Shown: piece after piece, positions 48,710 through 60,137 of the stretch
Numbering within the stretch: position 1 is the first letter of the stretch
Layout: each line of letters begins with the position of its first letter
Program-made: the position numbers and the translations under genes
Notes under the pieces: model-generated
Seen by the model: the letters and a program-made list of their open reading frames with translations, nothing else
Database searches by the model: none
What the model was told of the DNA's origin: nothing
Origin: Rutidosis leptorrhynchoides
Taxonomy: Eukaryota > Streptophyta > Magnoliopsida > Asterales > Asteraceae
NCBI RefSeq assembly: GCF_046630445.1
Contig: NC_092339.1
Span: forward strand, 312,293,501 to 312,357,500
Direction of reading: 5' to 3'
Length of the DNA: 64,000 nucleotides

Positions 48710-51355
48710 TTAACAAGCATCACAATATTTACAAAGAAGGTGTGCGTCTTTGAAAATTGTAGGACAATAGAATCCAGCGTCGTAGACTTTTCTTGCTGTG
48801 AGTTGAGGCCCATAATGCCCTCCTGTTGGTCCTGTGTGACAATGGTTTAAGATTTGACTGGCTTCATCCCCGAATACACATCGGCGTATTATTCCATCGG
48901 GACAACTTTTAAACAAATGTGGATCTTTCCAGAAATAGTGTTTTATATCACTAAAGAATTTCTTTCGTTTTTTGTACGACAACCCTTTTTCAAGGAATCC
49001 ACATACTAAGTAGTTTGCATAGTCTGCAAACCATGGAATTTCATTATAATCTATCTTCAATAGATATTCATCAGGAAAGTTATCTTGTATGGCAGATTCA
49101 TTTAGAACTTCTAATTCAGGATTTTCAAGACGAGAAACATGATCAACGGCGAGGTTTTCTGCTCCCTTTTTGTCTCGAATCTCAATATCGAACTCTTGTA
49201 AGAGTATGATCCAACGTATTAATCGTGGTTTGGCATCTTGTTTCGAAAATAGGTATCTAAGAGCAGAATGGTCAGTATAGACCACCGTTTTAGCTAGAAC
49301 GAGATATGAACGAAATTTGTCAAAAGCAAAGACAATAGCAAGGAGTTCTTTTTCAGTAGTTGTGTAATTTTTTTGTGCTCTTTGTAACGTCTTACTAGCG
49401 TAATAAATAGGTTGAAATCGTTTTTCAATCCTTTGTCCTAAAACGGCTCCCATTGAAAAATCACTTGCAGCGCACATAAGTTCAAATGGTAGATTCCAAT
49501 TTGGAGTTATCATGATCGGCGCATTAGTGAGTTTTTCTTTAAGAATATTAAAAGATTTGATGCATTCATCTGAAAAGATGAATGGAGCATCTTTTTCTCG
49601 GAGTTTATTCATAGGAGTGACAATTTTAGAAAAATCTTTTATGAAACGTCGGTAAAAACCGGTATGACCTAGAAAACTCCTAACTCCTCTAACATTGGTG
49701 GGATGTGGAAGTTTAGCAATTACATCTACTTTAGCTCTATCCACTTCAATTCCTTCTTTTGAAATTTTATGACCAAGAACGATGTCTTCTTTAACCATGA
49801 AATGACATTTCTCCCAATTAAGAACTAGATTTGATTGATCGCATCTAATAAGCATTCGTTCAAAATTAACTAGACATGTTTCAAAAGTATCATCGAAGAC
49901 TGAAAAGTCATCCATGAATACTTCCATGCATTCTTCTATCATGTCGTGAAAAATCGCCATCATGCACCTTTGAAAGGTTGCAGGGGCGTTGCAAAGTCCA
50001 AATGGCATGCGTTTGTAAGCAAAAGTACCATAAGGGCACGTGAACGTGGTTTTCTCTTGGCCTTCAGGTGCTATTGGAATTTGAAAGTATCCGAAAAAAC
50101 CGTCAAGAAAACAATAGTAACTATTTCCGGCTAATCTTTCCAACATTTGATCAATGAAAGGTAAGGGAAAGTGATCTTTTCTGGTGGCGTCATTTAATTT
50201 TCTATAATCTATACAAACACGCCATCCTGTTACAGTCCTAGTAGGAATAAGCTCATTTTTTTCATTTGTGATGACAGTCATGCCACCCTTCTTAGGTACG
50301 CATTGAACTGGGCTTACCCATAGACTATCAGAGATTGGATAAATTAAACCTGCATCTAGCAGTTTAATAATTTCTTTCTTAACAACATCTTGCATATTAG
50401 GATTTAGTCTTCGTTGGAGTTGCACATACATTTTATGACCTTCTTCCATAAGGATTTTATGTGTGCAATACGAAGGACTTATGCCTTTAATGTCATGAAT
50501 TTTCCATGCAATAGCTGGTTTATGAGCTTTTAGCACAGAAATGAGTCGAGATTTTTCATTTTCTGTAAGAGAACACGATATTATCACAGGTAATTCAGAT
50601 TCACCATGTAAATAAGCATATTCCAAATGGTTTGGAAGTGGCTTTAACTCAAATGTCGGTGGTTCTTCTATCGATGATTTGTATCGATATCTGTCTTCTT
50701 CTTTTAGCATTTGAAGTTCTTCTGTTGTTGGTTCGTAATCATTAGCCATGAGTGTAGCTAACATTTCAGCTTCATCAATTGGTTCAGTTCCTTCTCCTAA
50801 AGAACATTTTCCTGTTCCTTGTAATTCTGCAAATTCTTTTAACAATTCTGCATGTGAATCTATGGTTTGAATATAATAACATGTATCATCTGCAGATTGC
50901 GGTTGTTGCATGGCTCTATCAACAGAAAATGTAACACTCTCGTCCTCTATACTTAGGGTCAGTTTCTTACCAAACACATCTATTATTACTTTAGCCGTGT
51001 TTAAAAATGGTCTTCCTAATATAAGAGGAACTCGAGAATCTTCTTCCATGTCCAGAATAACAAAATCTACTGGAAATACTAAAGTACCAACTTTAACTAG
51101 CATGTTTTCCATTATCCCTCTAGGATATTTTACTGATCGGTCTGCTAGTTGTATGCTTATTCGTATTGGTTTCAATTCTTCAAGGTCTAGTTTAGTGTAT
51201 AATGAATATGGCATTAAATTTATGCTAGCACCTAAATCTGCCAATGCTTCTATTGAACTAAGACTACCCAGAAAACATGGAATTGTGAAACTTTCTGGAT
51301 CTGATAATTTTTCTGGTATCTTATTCAACAGTACTGCTGAACAATTAGCATTCAT
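48710..51355 (-). pseudogene. Protease, reverse transcriptase and RNase H of element D
   Basis: 881 codons open between stops at 51365 and 48710. The protease site is ADLGASINLMPYS (DLGA in place of DTGA). RT has VCIDYRKLND, YKRMPFGLCNAPATFQR and the FMDDFSVF catalytic box. RNase H begins LMCAASDFSMG; relatives have Asp at the first Ala, a metal-binding catalytic residue, so RNase H may be dead. YTDHSALRYLFSK follows. The integrase zinc-binding region (HCHTGPTGGHYG, CKYCDAC) ends the frame at TAA 48710. Contiguous frame with gag and integrase. Confidence 0.9.
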
Positions 51356-51364
51356 TGTAACAGC

Positions 51365-53341
51365 CTAGAGTTCTTCCATTTTCTTTCTATTTGTGATTAG
51401 ATCCTTCAAGAATTTAGTATATCTTGGCATTCCCGAAATCACATCAATGAAAGGAAGACTGACATTTATTTGTTTAAACATATCCAAGAATTTGGATTGC
51501 TCGGCTTCAAGTCTTTCTTTTCTCATTTTACTTGGGTAAGGAAGTGGTGGTTGGTATGGTTTAACATAAGGTTTAGCCTTAGCTGTGTTATCTTCATTAA
51601 CCTTTTTAACTACCGGTTCTGTTTCCTTCTCTTGCTCAGGCTGTGTAGTAGGAATAGAGTCATCAGAAATTACAGGTATTTCAGGTGGTTTAAGTGTAAT
51701 ACCACTTCTCGTGGTAATAGCTTTAGCTGTTTCATTCCGGGGGTTAGCATTTGTATCGGTAGGTAAACTCTCCAGTTTTCTTTTACCTATCAATCTTGCT
51801 AGGTTGCTTACTTCTTGTTCCAGATTTTGAATAGAAGCTTGTTGATTTCTAAATGCTTGGGCATTTTGTTCATTGGTTTGTTTCTGAGATGTGAAAAACT
51901 GAGTTTGAGATTCAACTAGCTTCGACATCATATCTTCTAAATTTGGCTTTTTATCATCGGTTTGTGGTGGTTTATTTTGAAAAATAGGTCTTTGCTGATT
52001 GTAAGTATTATTGGATACTTGTTGATTGCTAGGACCTTGTTGGTTGTTGTATGGAACATTTCAGTTATAATTATGATTATGATTTTGATTGTAGTTTGGT
52101 CTTGGCGGTTGATAATTATTCTGATAATTATTTTCAGGCCTTTGGTTCATGTATGAAACATTCTCTCTTTGTTCCATTGTTTGTTCAATACTGAGACAAT
52201 CTTTTGTCAAATGTGGTCCTCCACACTGCTCATAACTAATTCGTATTGAGTGAATATCTTTAGTCATCTTTTCCATTCGTCTTTCGACAGCATCTATCTT
52301 TGCAGAAATGGAATCAAAGTCATGGCTAGAATCGGCTCTAGCCGCTTTAGATGATCTAACGATATCTTTTTCTTGATGCCACTCATGTGAGTAGGAAGCA
52401 GTGTTATCAATAATTTTGTAAGCTTCAGTTGCAGTTTTCTTCATAATGGAACCACCAGCTGCTATGTCGATGTCTTTTCGTGTAGTAATGTCGCATCCTT
52501 GGTAGAATATTTGTACTATTTGATAAGTGTCTAAACCATGTTGCGGACATCCTCTTAACAACTTTCCAAATCTTGTCCACGCCTCATATAGAGTTTCATT
52601 TAGCTTTTGTGTGAACGTAACTATTTCTCCTTGAAGTCTCACGGCTTTAGATGCCGGAAAGAATTGTTTAAGAAATTTTTGAACTAAAACATCCCATGTA
52701 TCAATCGCCCCTTCAGGTAATGATTCTAACCAATCTTTGGCTTCTCCCTTTAAAGTCTAGGGAAATAACATGAGATAGATCTATTCATCCTCCACTTCTC
52801 GGATTTTAAATAGAGTACAAATCCTATTAAATGTTCGAAGATGTTCGTTTGGATCTTCCTTCGGCGCACCACTAAATTGGCATTGATTAGTTACCATGTG
52901 TAGGATTTGTCCTTTGATTTCATAATCTGGTGCATTAATGTCTGGTTGAGTAATTGCATGACCTTGGCCAGTGCGTTTAGCTCTCATTCGGTCTTCCATA
53001 CTTAGAGGTTCCAGATTTTCCATGATTGAATTTGTTGAGTCTGAATCACTAGAGGATTCTGATTTAATGGCTTCTTCCTCGACAATCTCTGGATGAGTGA
53101 TTTGTGGTTCAGGAGAAATGATTAGTGGTTCAGGATCTCTGAATTGTCCCTGAATATCCTCCGGATTCTCAATTGTGAGGTCGGGTTCAAAAAATGGATT
53201 ATCGGAAATTTGAATTGGAGTACTTGGTCGACTGGATGACGATTCTAAAGAAAAATCAACGGCGACAATATTGGCTAGATGTCTTGATCGAGTTACAGGT
53301 GGTGAACGTATGAAAGGTGGTGAACGTTTTGTTTGGTGCAT
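51365..53341 (-). pseudogene. gag of element D (four in-frame stops)
   Basis: From ATG 53341 (MHQTKRSPPF), an acidic Ser-rich N-terminus, then the capsid region (NEHLRTFNRICTLFKI). Stops are at 52781-52783 (TAG), 52757-52759 (TAG), 52061-52063 (TGA) and 51365-51367 (TAG), all in one frame. Segments between the stops read as Athila/Tat-type gag, with a Cys-poor finger-like stretch (YEQCGGPHLTKDCLS) and an Asn/Gln-rich region. Start and frame are clear, but no full Gag can be made without read-through. Confidence 0.85.
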
Positions 53342-54217
53342 TCACTGAATATCCTATTAGTTATAAAAGATAAAAATTATATAAATTATCAAATTAATAG
53401 ACTTTTCTGATTTTGCCCACGTTTCGAATAGCCAATAGATGCAGCAGGTAGCCAGGACCCTTTAAATCGGAAGCCCACAACTCGCCACTAACAAATCCAA
53501 CTATTACTACGAACCAGAAAATTTTGGATGTCTATCAATTTAACCGCTTAAAATAATTTTTCTCGTCGAAATTTTGAAGAAAAAAAATCTATGTTCTAAA
53601 ATCTAGAGCGTCGAGAAATAAAAAAGAAAAAGAGCGCGTCGAAAAATGTCGAAAAATAAAAGGTCGAAAAAATAAGCGTCGAAAAATAAAAGGTACTAAA
53701 TACTAAAAATTAAAACTTACGTCTAAAGGTATTAAAGCTTAAAAGGAATTCTATATCCAAAACGGCAATAACTTAAAAAGTACAAAAATCTTAAAACGGC
53801 GTCGCAAAATTCTAAAGCACCTAAATCTTAGTCTAAAGAAAAAGCACTTAAGGGATTTTACGGCAAAGCCTAAAAATTTAGAAATAAAAATAACTACGGC
53901 AAAATACTATACTTAAAACTAATTACGAACGAAAAACATATAAATTACAAATTAAACTAATAAAAAGATACAAAGTATAAAAATAAAACTTAAATTATAA
54001 AAATACAATTTTGATAAAAATATTATTTTTGTATTATTTATTTTATAAAAGTATTAATTTTTATATATTAATAAAACTAATTAAACTTAAAAATACAAAT
54101 TAATTAAAAACTAAAACTTACTATTATTAAATTAAACCCTAATCTTAATTAATAATAATAATTAAATTTAAACCCTAATTAGCATTAATTACGTACTAGG
54201 TTTCAGCTGTCACAGCG

Positions 54218-54265
54218 TTCATGCGATCGCATGAAATTTTGCCAACCAGTTCATGCGGTCTCATG
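54218..54265. promoter_or_regulatory. Leader copy of the paired palindromes
   Basis: An 18-bp perfect palindrome TTCATGCGATCGCATGAA (54218-54235) and CATGCGGTCTCATG (54252-54265), with cores again 32 bp apart. The flanking bases TT/AA replace CC/GG symmetrically. Confidence 0.6.
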
Positions 54266-54580
54266 GCCAGAGGTTCAGATCACAAATTGGGCTGCTACAG
54301 TACAGCCCGATTATTTTTACTTTTTTTTCTGTTTTATATTTTTGTAAAATATTTATATAAAACTTATAAATAAGAAAAATTTACTTATTAGTTTTTATAA
54401 CTTTTCACAATAAATAGAATTATAAACTTTTTAAATTTAACTAAACTTAAAAATATAGATATATATTTTTCTTTTTCTTTTATATTTTTGATTGTATTAT
54501 ATAAAACGTATTTTTATAAAAATGAATTAAAGCTTAATAATTTTTTTTTTAATAGCGTTTCGCTTCGGCGTTTAAGAGAG

Positions 54581-54598
54581 TCCCCGGCAGCGGGGCCA
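54581..54598 (-). other. Primer binding site of element D
   Basis: The minus strand reads TGGCCCCGCTGCCGGGGA a few bases inside the right LTR; close to the Athila-type PBS (TGGCGCCGTTGCCGGGGA from memory), with two differences. Confidence 0.7.
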
Positions 54599-54606
54599 AA
54601 AATACT

Positions 54607-54852
54607 TGATGTTAAAGCAGAGGGGTACGAAATAGTTATATTTTTATTACAAAATACTTATTAAATACGATACAATTTTACACAAGTTATTTATTTATTT
54701 ATATAGTGGATATACCTAAACCTTGCTACAACACTTATAGGCAGTGTATCTAATCGTACAGTAGTATAGTTTTTAGTAAGTCCGGTTCGTCCACATGGAA
54801 CTAGCCAAGTTTAACACTATATAAATGTATATATATATATATATATAAATAA

Positions 54853-54933
<81 letters not shown>

Positions 54934-56016
54934 TAGTAGTATTATTATTATTATAAAAGGGGGGGGGGGGGTTTTACCGTTTAATGACTGGTTTGTCAAT
55001 TTTAAAACTTAAGTCACAATTAAAACCTAATGTAAAATATTAAAAATAAATATAACTTAATTTAAAGCGTAAAGTAAATGAGATAATTAAAATACGATAA
55101 ATTAAAATGCGAAAAATAAAATAAAATTGCTATAATTAAAAAGTACGATAATTAAAAGTGCAATAAATAAAATGACAGTAAATAAAAGTGCGATAAAATA
55201 TGAAATAAAGGAATTATGCTTATTTAAACTTCCGTAATCATGATGTTCGACGTGTTGATTTTAATTTATTACCATGGGTTAATTGTCCTTTGTCCTGGAT
55301 TATTCGATATGTCCATACGGTTTTGTCCATAATAGTCCATCAGTCATAAATATAAAGTGCGAGAGTCTTCGTCAAATTATCCTTATACCCGAAGTCAAAT
55401 ATTCCAACTAATTGGGGATTCGAACTGTAACAAGGTCTTAATACTTTGTTTAATGAATACACCAGGTTATCGACTGCGTGTAATCCAAGGTTTTACTACT
55501 TTGTTAACAATTACACCAATTACCCTTGAATGTAATCCACCCCTGTTTTAATGAGTCCATTAACTATTAATCTATTCCCGTGTCCGGTAAAATGAACGAT
55601 AATTAGTATTTATAGATATCCCGCCCACCGTACCCGATTAAGCATATGTGGTTATATATAGATACGTCAAATTGTAACCTTTATATTAAATTAACGAGGT
55701 ATCGTTTAATTAATATAAATCCCATTAATAGCCCATAGTCTAATTTTCACAAGTGTCGTTCTTTTGTCCAAACCCCAATTATGGTCCAAAGCCCAATTAC
55801 CCGTCTTTAATATTTAGCCCAACATCACGATTACTTCGGCTTAAATAAGCATAATAATAACTTAGCTATGAGACATTAATTTAAAAAGGTTGAACATACT
55901 TTACAATGATTAATAATAGCGTAGCGTTACACGGACAGAATTCCGACTTACACACTTACAACATTCGCTAACATAACCTTATTATTATTAATCTTAAATT
56001 AAAATTAAAATTATAA

Positions 56017-56098
<82 letters not shown>

Positions 56099-56690
56099 GA
56101 GAGAGAGATTGATAAAGGATGTGTTAAATTCGGCCAAAACTCGCGAAATTTATAGACCTGGCCAAAATTTTGGGGCCATGCGATCGCATGGGCTTCCTTT
56201 GCATTTGCCATGCGATCGCATGGAGTCTAGGGACAGCTCACAATCTTTTGTTTTCTTATTTGCCGACGGTTTTTAATATATAATATAATATATATAATTT
56301 TAAGAATTATTTATATATTATATTATATTCATGTGCATAGTTGACTTGTCATTTTAGCTCCGTTGCGTCGCGCGTTGAGTGTTGACTCTGGTCCCGGTTC
56401 CGGATTTTCAAACGTCCTTTCGTACTATTTAATATCTTGTACTTTGCGTTTTGCGGCTTGTACTCTTGTGATTTTGAGACGTTTCTCATCAATAAATTGA
56501 ACCTCTTGGATTATACTTTGTACTTTTTAGCATTTTGGTCATTTGCGTCTTCAATTCGTTGAATCTGTCTTTTGTCTTCACCTTTTATTATTTAAACGAA
56601 TATAACTTGTAAATAGAACAATTGCAACCAAAAGCTTGTCTTTCTTGAAGGATAATGCTATGAAATATATGTTTCTTTTTAGCATTATCA
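54607..56690 (-). repeat. 5' LTR of element D
   Basis: 2084 bp, near-identical to 39708-41721 apart from TA tracts (54829-54930 and 56022-56093) and a G run at 54959. Palindromes at 56176-56191 and 56208-56223. Confidence 0.9.
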
Positions 56691-56745
56691 CCCACATGGT
56701 TAGGTGACTCACAAGGGCTGCTAAGAGCTGATCATTGAAGTGTAT
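56691..56745 (-). repeat. Short right remnant of the split Tekay-type LTR
   Basis: TSD CCCAC (56691-56695) and about 50 bp matching, inverted, 6709-6760 of the LTR at 5800-9240. It is cut at 56746 by the LTR of the next element. Confidence 0.8.
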
Positions 56746-58991
56746 TGTAACAACCCAACCCGTTAACCTTCCAAAAATGTGCCAAAAAAAAAAAAAAATT
56801 CTGGAACAACTAATCTGGACGGCGTCCAGATTTCTGGAGGGCGTCCAAATTTCTGGACGGCTGGACAGCGTCCAAGCCTTTTGGACGGCGTCCAAATGGT
56901 CTGCCAGGTTCTGATCTGTTTAACGATTACACACGGGCGAAAAACCCGCTTCCCGACACTTTTAAACCAATACACTTACACAATATGTTATAATAATTAA
57001 AACTAAGAGTTTTCCATAATAAAACCGAGTTTTGCAACACCGGGCCCACATGGACCCAAATTACCACAAAGTGACCATTTCGACCCAATTTAGTTTATAC
57101 AAAACATAGACCGAGCATGGGATTGGAGATACGCTACCCAATCCTAATCAAATCCAAAAGCAAGTCTTCTAAAGCAAACTACGCAAGTTCACTAGTTCCC
57201 ACGCTTACCCGAGCCACAACATCCATGAAATCTATAAAAATGTAAACAACGAGAGGGTAAGCTAACGCTTAGTGAGTGAGAATATACTACATACATATAT
57301 ATGCATAAAATGGACACGCCACACAAAATAATCAAATACAGCATACCGGAGCATCCAAGCATAAAGGCAAGCTAAGCTAAGCATACCGTACGATCACTAA
57401 GCAACAAGCTAAAGATATCAACAAGGAAAGTTCACCAACGACGATGTGAACAACGCCAATAAGCTACACCCGGAGGGTTAGCTACATCACAACAAAACAA
57501 TAATATATATATAATAATACATAAACGCCCAAGGTTAACCCCTTAACCCAATACTGAGAACCGAATACCACAATGAAGATTGGCCGAACTACACGAGCCT
57601 TAGTAAATTCGCATACACACGAGACTACCATCTTCAATAACACAACATCGAGGTTGGCCGAACTACACGAGCCTTAGTAATCCGCAACCACACGAGATCA
57701 CTACCTCAATAAGATGACCGAACTACACGTGCCATCGTGAATCCGAACTACACGAAATCCACTTTCACAATTTAATAAGATTACCGAAACTACACGCGTC
57801 ATCGTGAATCCGCATACACACGCGACTCACTTCTCAACATCAAAACCCTTCGCCAGTGGGGTTATATCATCCACATCACAACCACGTGTGATAATGTACA
57901 CACAAAACGTGTACCTCGCCAAAGGTGGTCAACCAAAACGCACAACCGTGCCAATTGGACCTATACGCAAGTTCATCAAATCCACCTATATGTGAAGTGA
58001 GCTCTATAACCGAGAACCACTTCACCCGACCCGCACCCATCCTACACATACATATGCACATAGGATATTAACACTCACCTTGTCGTCTTTGATGAATGCA
58101 ATCGAATAATCCGCAACTCGTCGATGGAATGTACTTATTCCATTATCACAATACAAACAACACAATTAGGGTTGACTTACAAACCAACCCAATTGACACT
58201 TAGTGCAATTTCGACCCAAATGCACTTCCAAGCAAAATCGCGTCCATACTAACCAACATTCACTAACACGAGTGAATATGGTCCGAACACACCGATTAAA
58301 CCCGAACACAAGTATTAAACACGTGTCTCACCCATTTTGACACCAAACCCTAATTTTGACCCATTTCAAAATTAGTCAACCAAACACACCCAAAAGTGTT
58401 CCAATACTTCCATAATCACTAAATCTAGTGATTAAGCTCAAGATCAAAGCCTAATCAAGGCCAAATCGTCAACCAACCCAAAACCCGCCAAGTGACAAGA
58501 ATAACTAGTCACCATAAACCCATTTCATCATCTAAGAGGGTTTCACAACAAACTAGCTCAAAACCCTAACTTGAATATCAAATCTAACAAATGAAATTCG
58601 GAGTTTTAGCTTACCAATACTACCACAACGTATCTAGGAGCAAGATGAACAACTTTAGAATCCGAGCTTTGGTGAGAATCCGACTCCTTCTTCTCCAAAT
58701 CAAGCTCTCTCTCTCTAAACCCTTACTCTCTCACTAGATATGGATGAGAGTGTTTGTGAGGATGAAATATGATCCACAAATGACCAATGGATCAGTTTTG
58801 AGGGCTCTAAAATGACACCCAAGTAAAATTACCAATTTGCCCCTTTTTAAAATCTAAAATATCACAGCTGGCCCGACAGGCCAACAGGACGGCGTCCCAA
58901 ATATCGGACGGCGTCCAGCTCTTCTTTACTGGACGGCATCCCGAATCCTGGACGGCGTCCCGATCAACTGAAATGGAAACAGGGTCTTACA
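56746..58991 (-). repeat. 3' LTR of element E
   Basis: Quasi-palindrome clusters (GGACGGCGTCC) at about 56816-56897 and 58888-58964, near both LTR ends as in element A. A repeat array of paired hairpins lies at 57575-57835. Confidence 0.8.
57575..57835. repeat. Tandem two-hairpin modules in LTR E
   Basis: About four modules of 60-65 bp. Each has an outer stem (GAAGAT/ATCTTC, GAGGT/ACCTC) enclosing two hairpins with the constant loop CG-AACTACA-CG or CG-CAxxCACA-CG and variable stems (GGC/GCC, TAGT/ACTA, GTGA/TCAC). Confidence 0.7.
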
Positions 58992-59526
58992 ACTCTCCCC
59001 CACTTAGACATGATTGCGTCCTCGCGATCTGCGCCACTTAACCGAACAGACCACACTCAACGGTCCTCAAAAGTAAGTCCCAATTCGACTTTGACTTTCC
59101 TAGACGATTCTTCCCAATGAATCACCTTTAACAACAAAATCGTCACCCGCGATTTATCAAATCACTATCCGAGCACTAAACCTTACTCATTCCCTCACCT
59201 CGGGAAAAACTCAACCAATCTCGAACCGAGATATCAATCCCTTAGCGTACCCTCACCAAGTACAATGCTAAAAGCAACCAAGTCTCAACCTAAGGTCAAC
59301 AACCCGAACGATGAAGACCGAATAAAAACGAATCCTTACGGATAATCCTTACCACTTAACATCCCTTATAGTGCGCAATACGACCAATACGCAACTATCG
59401 TAACATCATAAACAAACGGCTAAAACCGACAGCGCCCCAAACGACCATGGTAACGCAAATCCCAGGGTGTACAAAATCGACTATTGTCACACCCGTAACA
59501 ACATGTGAGCGAAACACGGCTATCGC

Positions 59527-59815
59527 ATCACTACTCCCACAACATGGTCCTTACGACCCCACCATCGGTGTATAGAACAACTGATAGATCACACAACATG
59601 GTCCTCACGACCCCACCATCGGTGTATAGAACAACCGATAGATCACACAACATGGTCCTCACGACCCCACCATCGGTGTATAGAACAACCGATAGATCAC
59701 ACAACATGGTCCTCACGACCCCATCATCGGTGTATAGAACAACCGATAGATCACACAACATGGTCCTCACGACCTCACCATCGGTGTATAGAACAACCGA
59801 TAGATCACATAACAT
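59527..59815. repeat. 54-bp tandem repeat, about 5 copies
   Basis: The period is exactly 54 bp (AACATGGTCC at 59541, 59595, 59649, 59703, 59757). Each unit contains inverted repeats ATCGGT...ACCGAT and GGTC...GACC. Because 54 is a multiple of three, both strands are open; the frames are artefacts. Confidence 0.9.
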
Positions 59816-60137
59816 GAAGGCTGGCCGAAAACTACACGCGCCTTAGTGAATTCGCAACCACACGCGACTCACTACCTCCACCGCACAACAATCGGGATTG
59901 GCCGAACTACACGTGCCCTAGTGAATTCGAACTACACGAGATTCACTATCCCAAAAGAATGACCGCAACCACACGTGTCATTTGTGAATCCAAACTACAC
60001 GCGACTCACTCCTCAATACAATGATCGCAACCACACGAGTCATTTGTGAATCCAAACTACACGCGACTCACTTCCACAATAAGATGACCGAAACTACACG
60101 CGTCATCGTGAATCCGTAAACACACGCGATCCACTTC
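59816..60137. repeat. Tandem two-hairpin modules in the internal region of E
   Basis: Same module type as 57575-57835. The best unit is 59893-59951: outer stem GGGAT/ATCCC, hairpins GGC-CG-AACTACA-CG-(T)-GCC and TAGTGAAT...ATTCACTA. Others: ATGAC/GTCAT at about 59959-59981. Confidence 0.7.

Larger units (their letters stand above)
53342..54606 (-). other. 5' leader of element D
   Basis: AT-rich leader between PBS and gag. It contains repeated GTCGAAAAATAAAAG units (53630-53700) and the palindrome pair at 54218-54265. Confidence 0.65.
39708..56690 (-). mobile_element. Athila-lineage Ty3/gypsy retrotransposon D (17 kb, minus strand)
   Basis: LTRs 39708-41721 and 54607-56690, TSD CCCAC on both sides, and a PBS adjacent to the right LTR (TGGCCCCGCTGCCGGGGA on the minus strand, close to the Athila-type PBS). 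Gene order on the minus strand is gag, protease, RT, RNase H, integrase, an extra 138-codon ORF, then an ATHILA ORF1-like protein in the env position. Gag-pol is one 5.6-kb frame with five in-frame stops and no frameshift seen. LTRs differ mainly in TA-tract length. Confidence 0.9.

Noticed and set aside
40375..55551. Near-identical 64-codon ORFs at 40375-40569 and 55357-55551
   Set aside because: They are duplicate because they lie in the two LTRs of element D; no domain, AT-rich noncoding context.
59505..59846. 113-codon and 94-codon repetitive ORFs on both strands
   Set aside because: The repeat period of 54 bp is divisible by three and contains no stop; there is no start context, domain or conservation argument.
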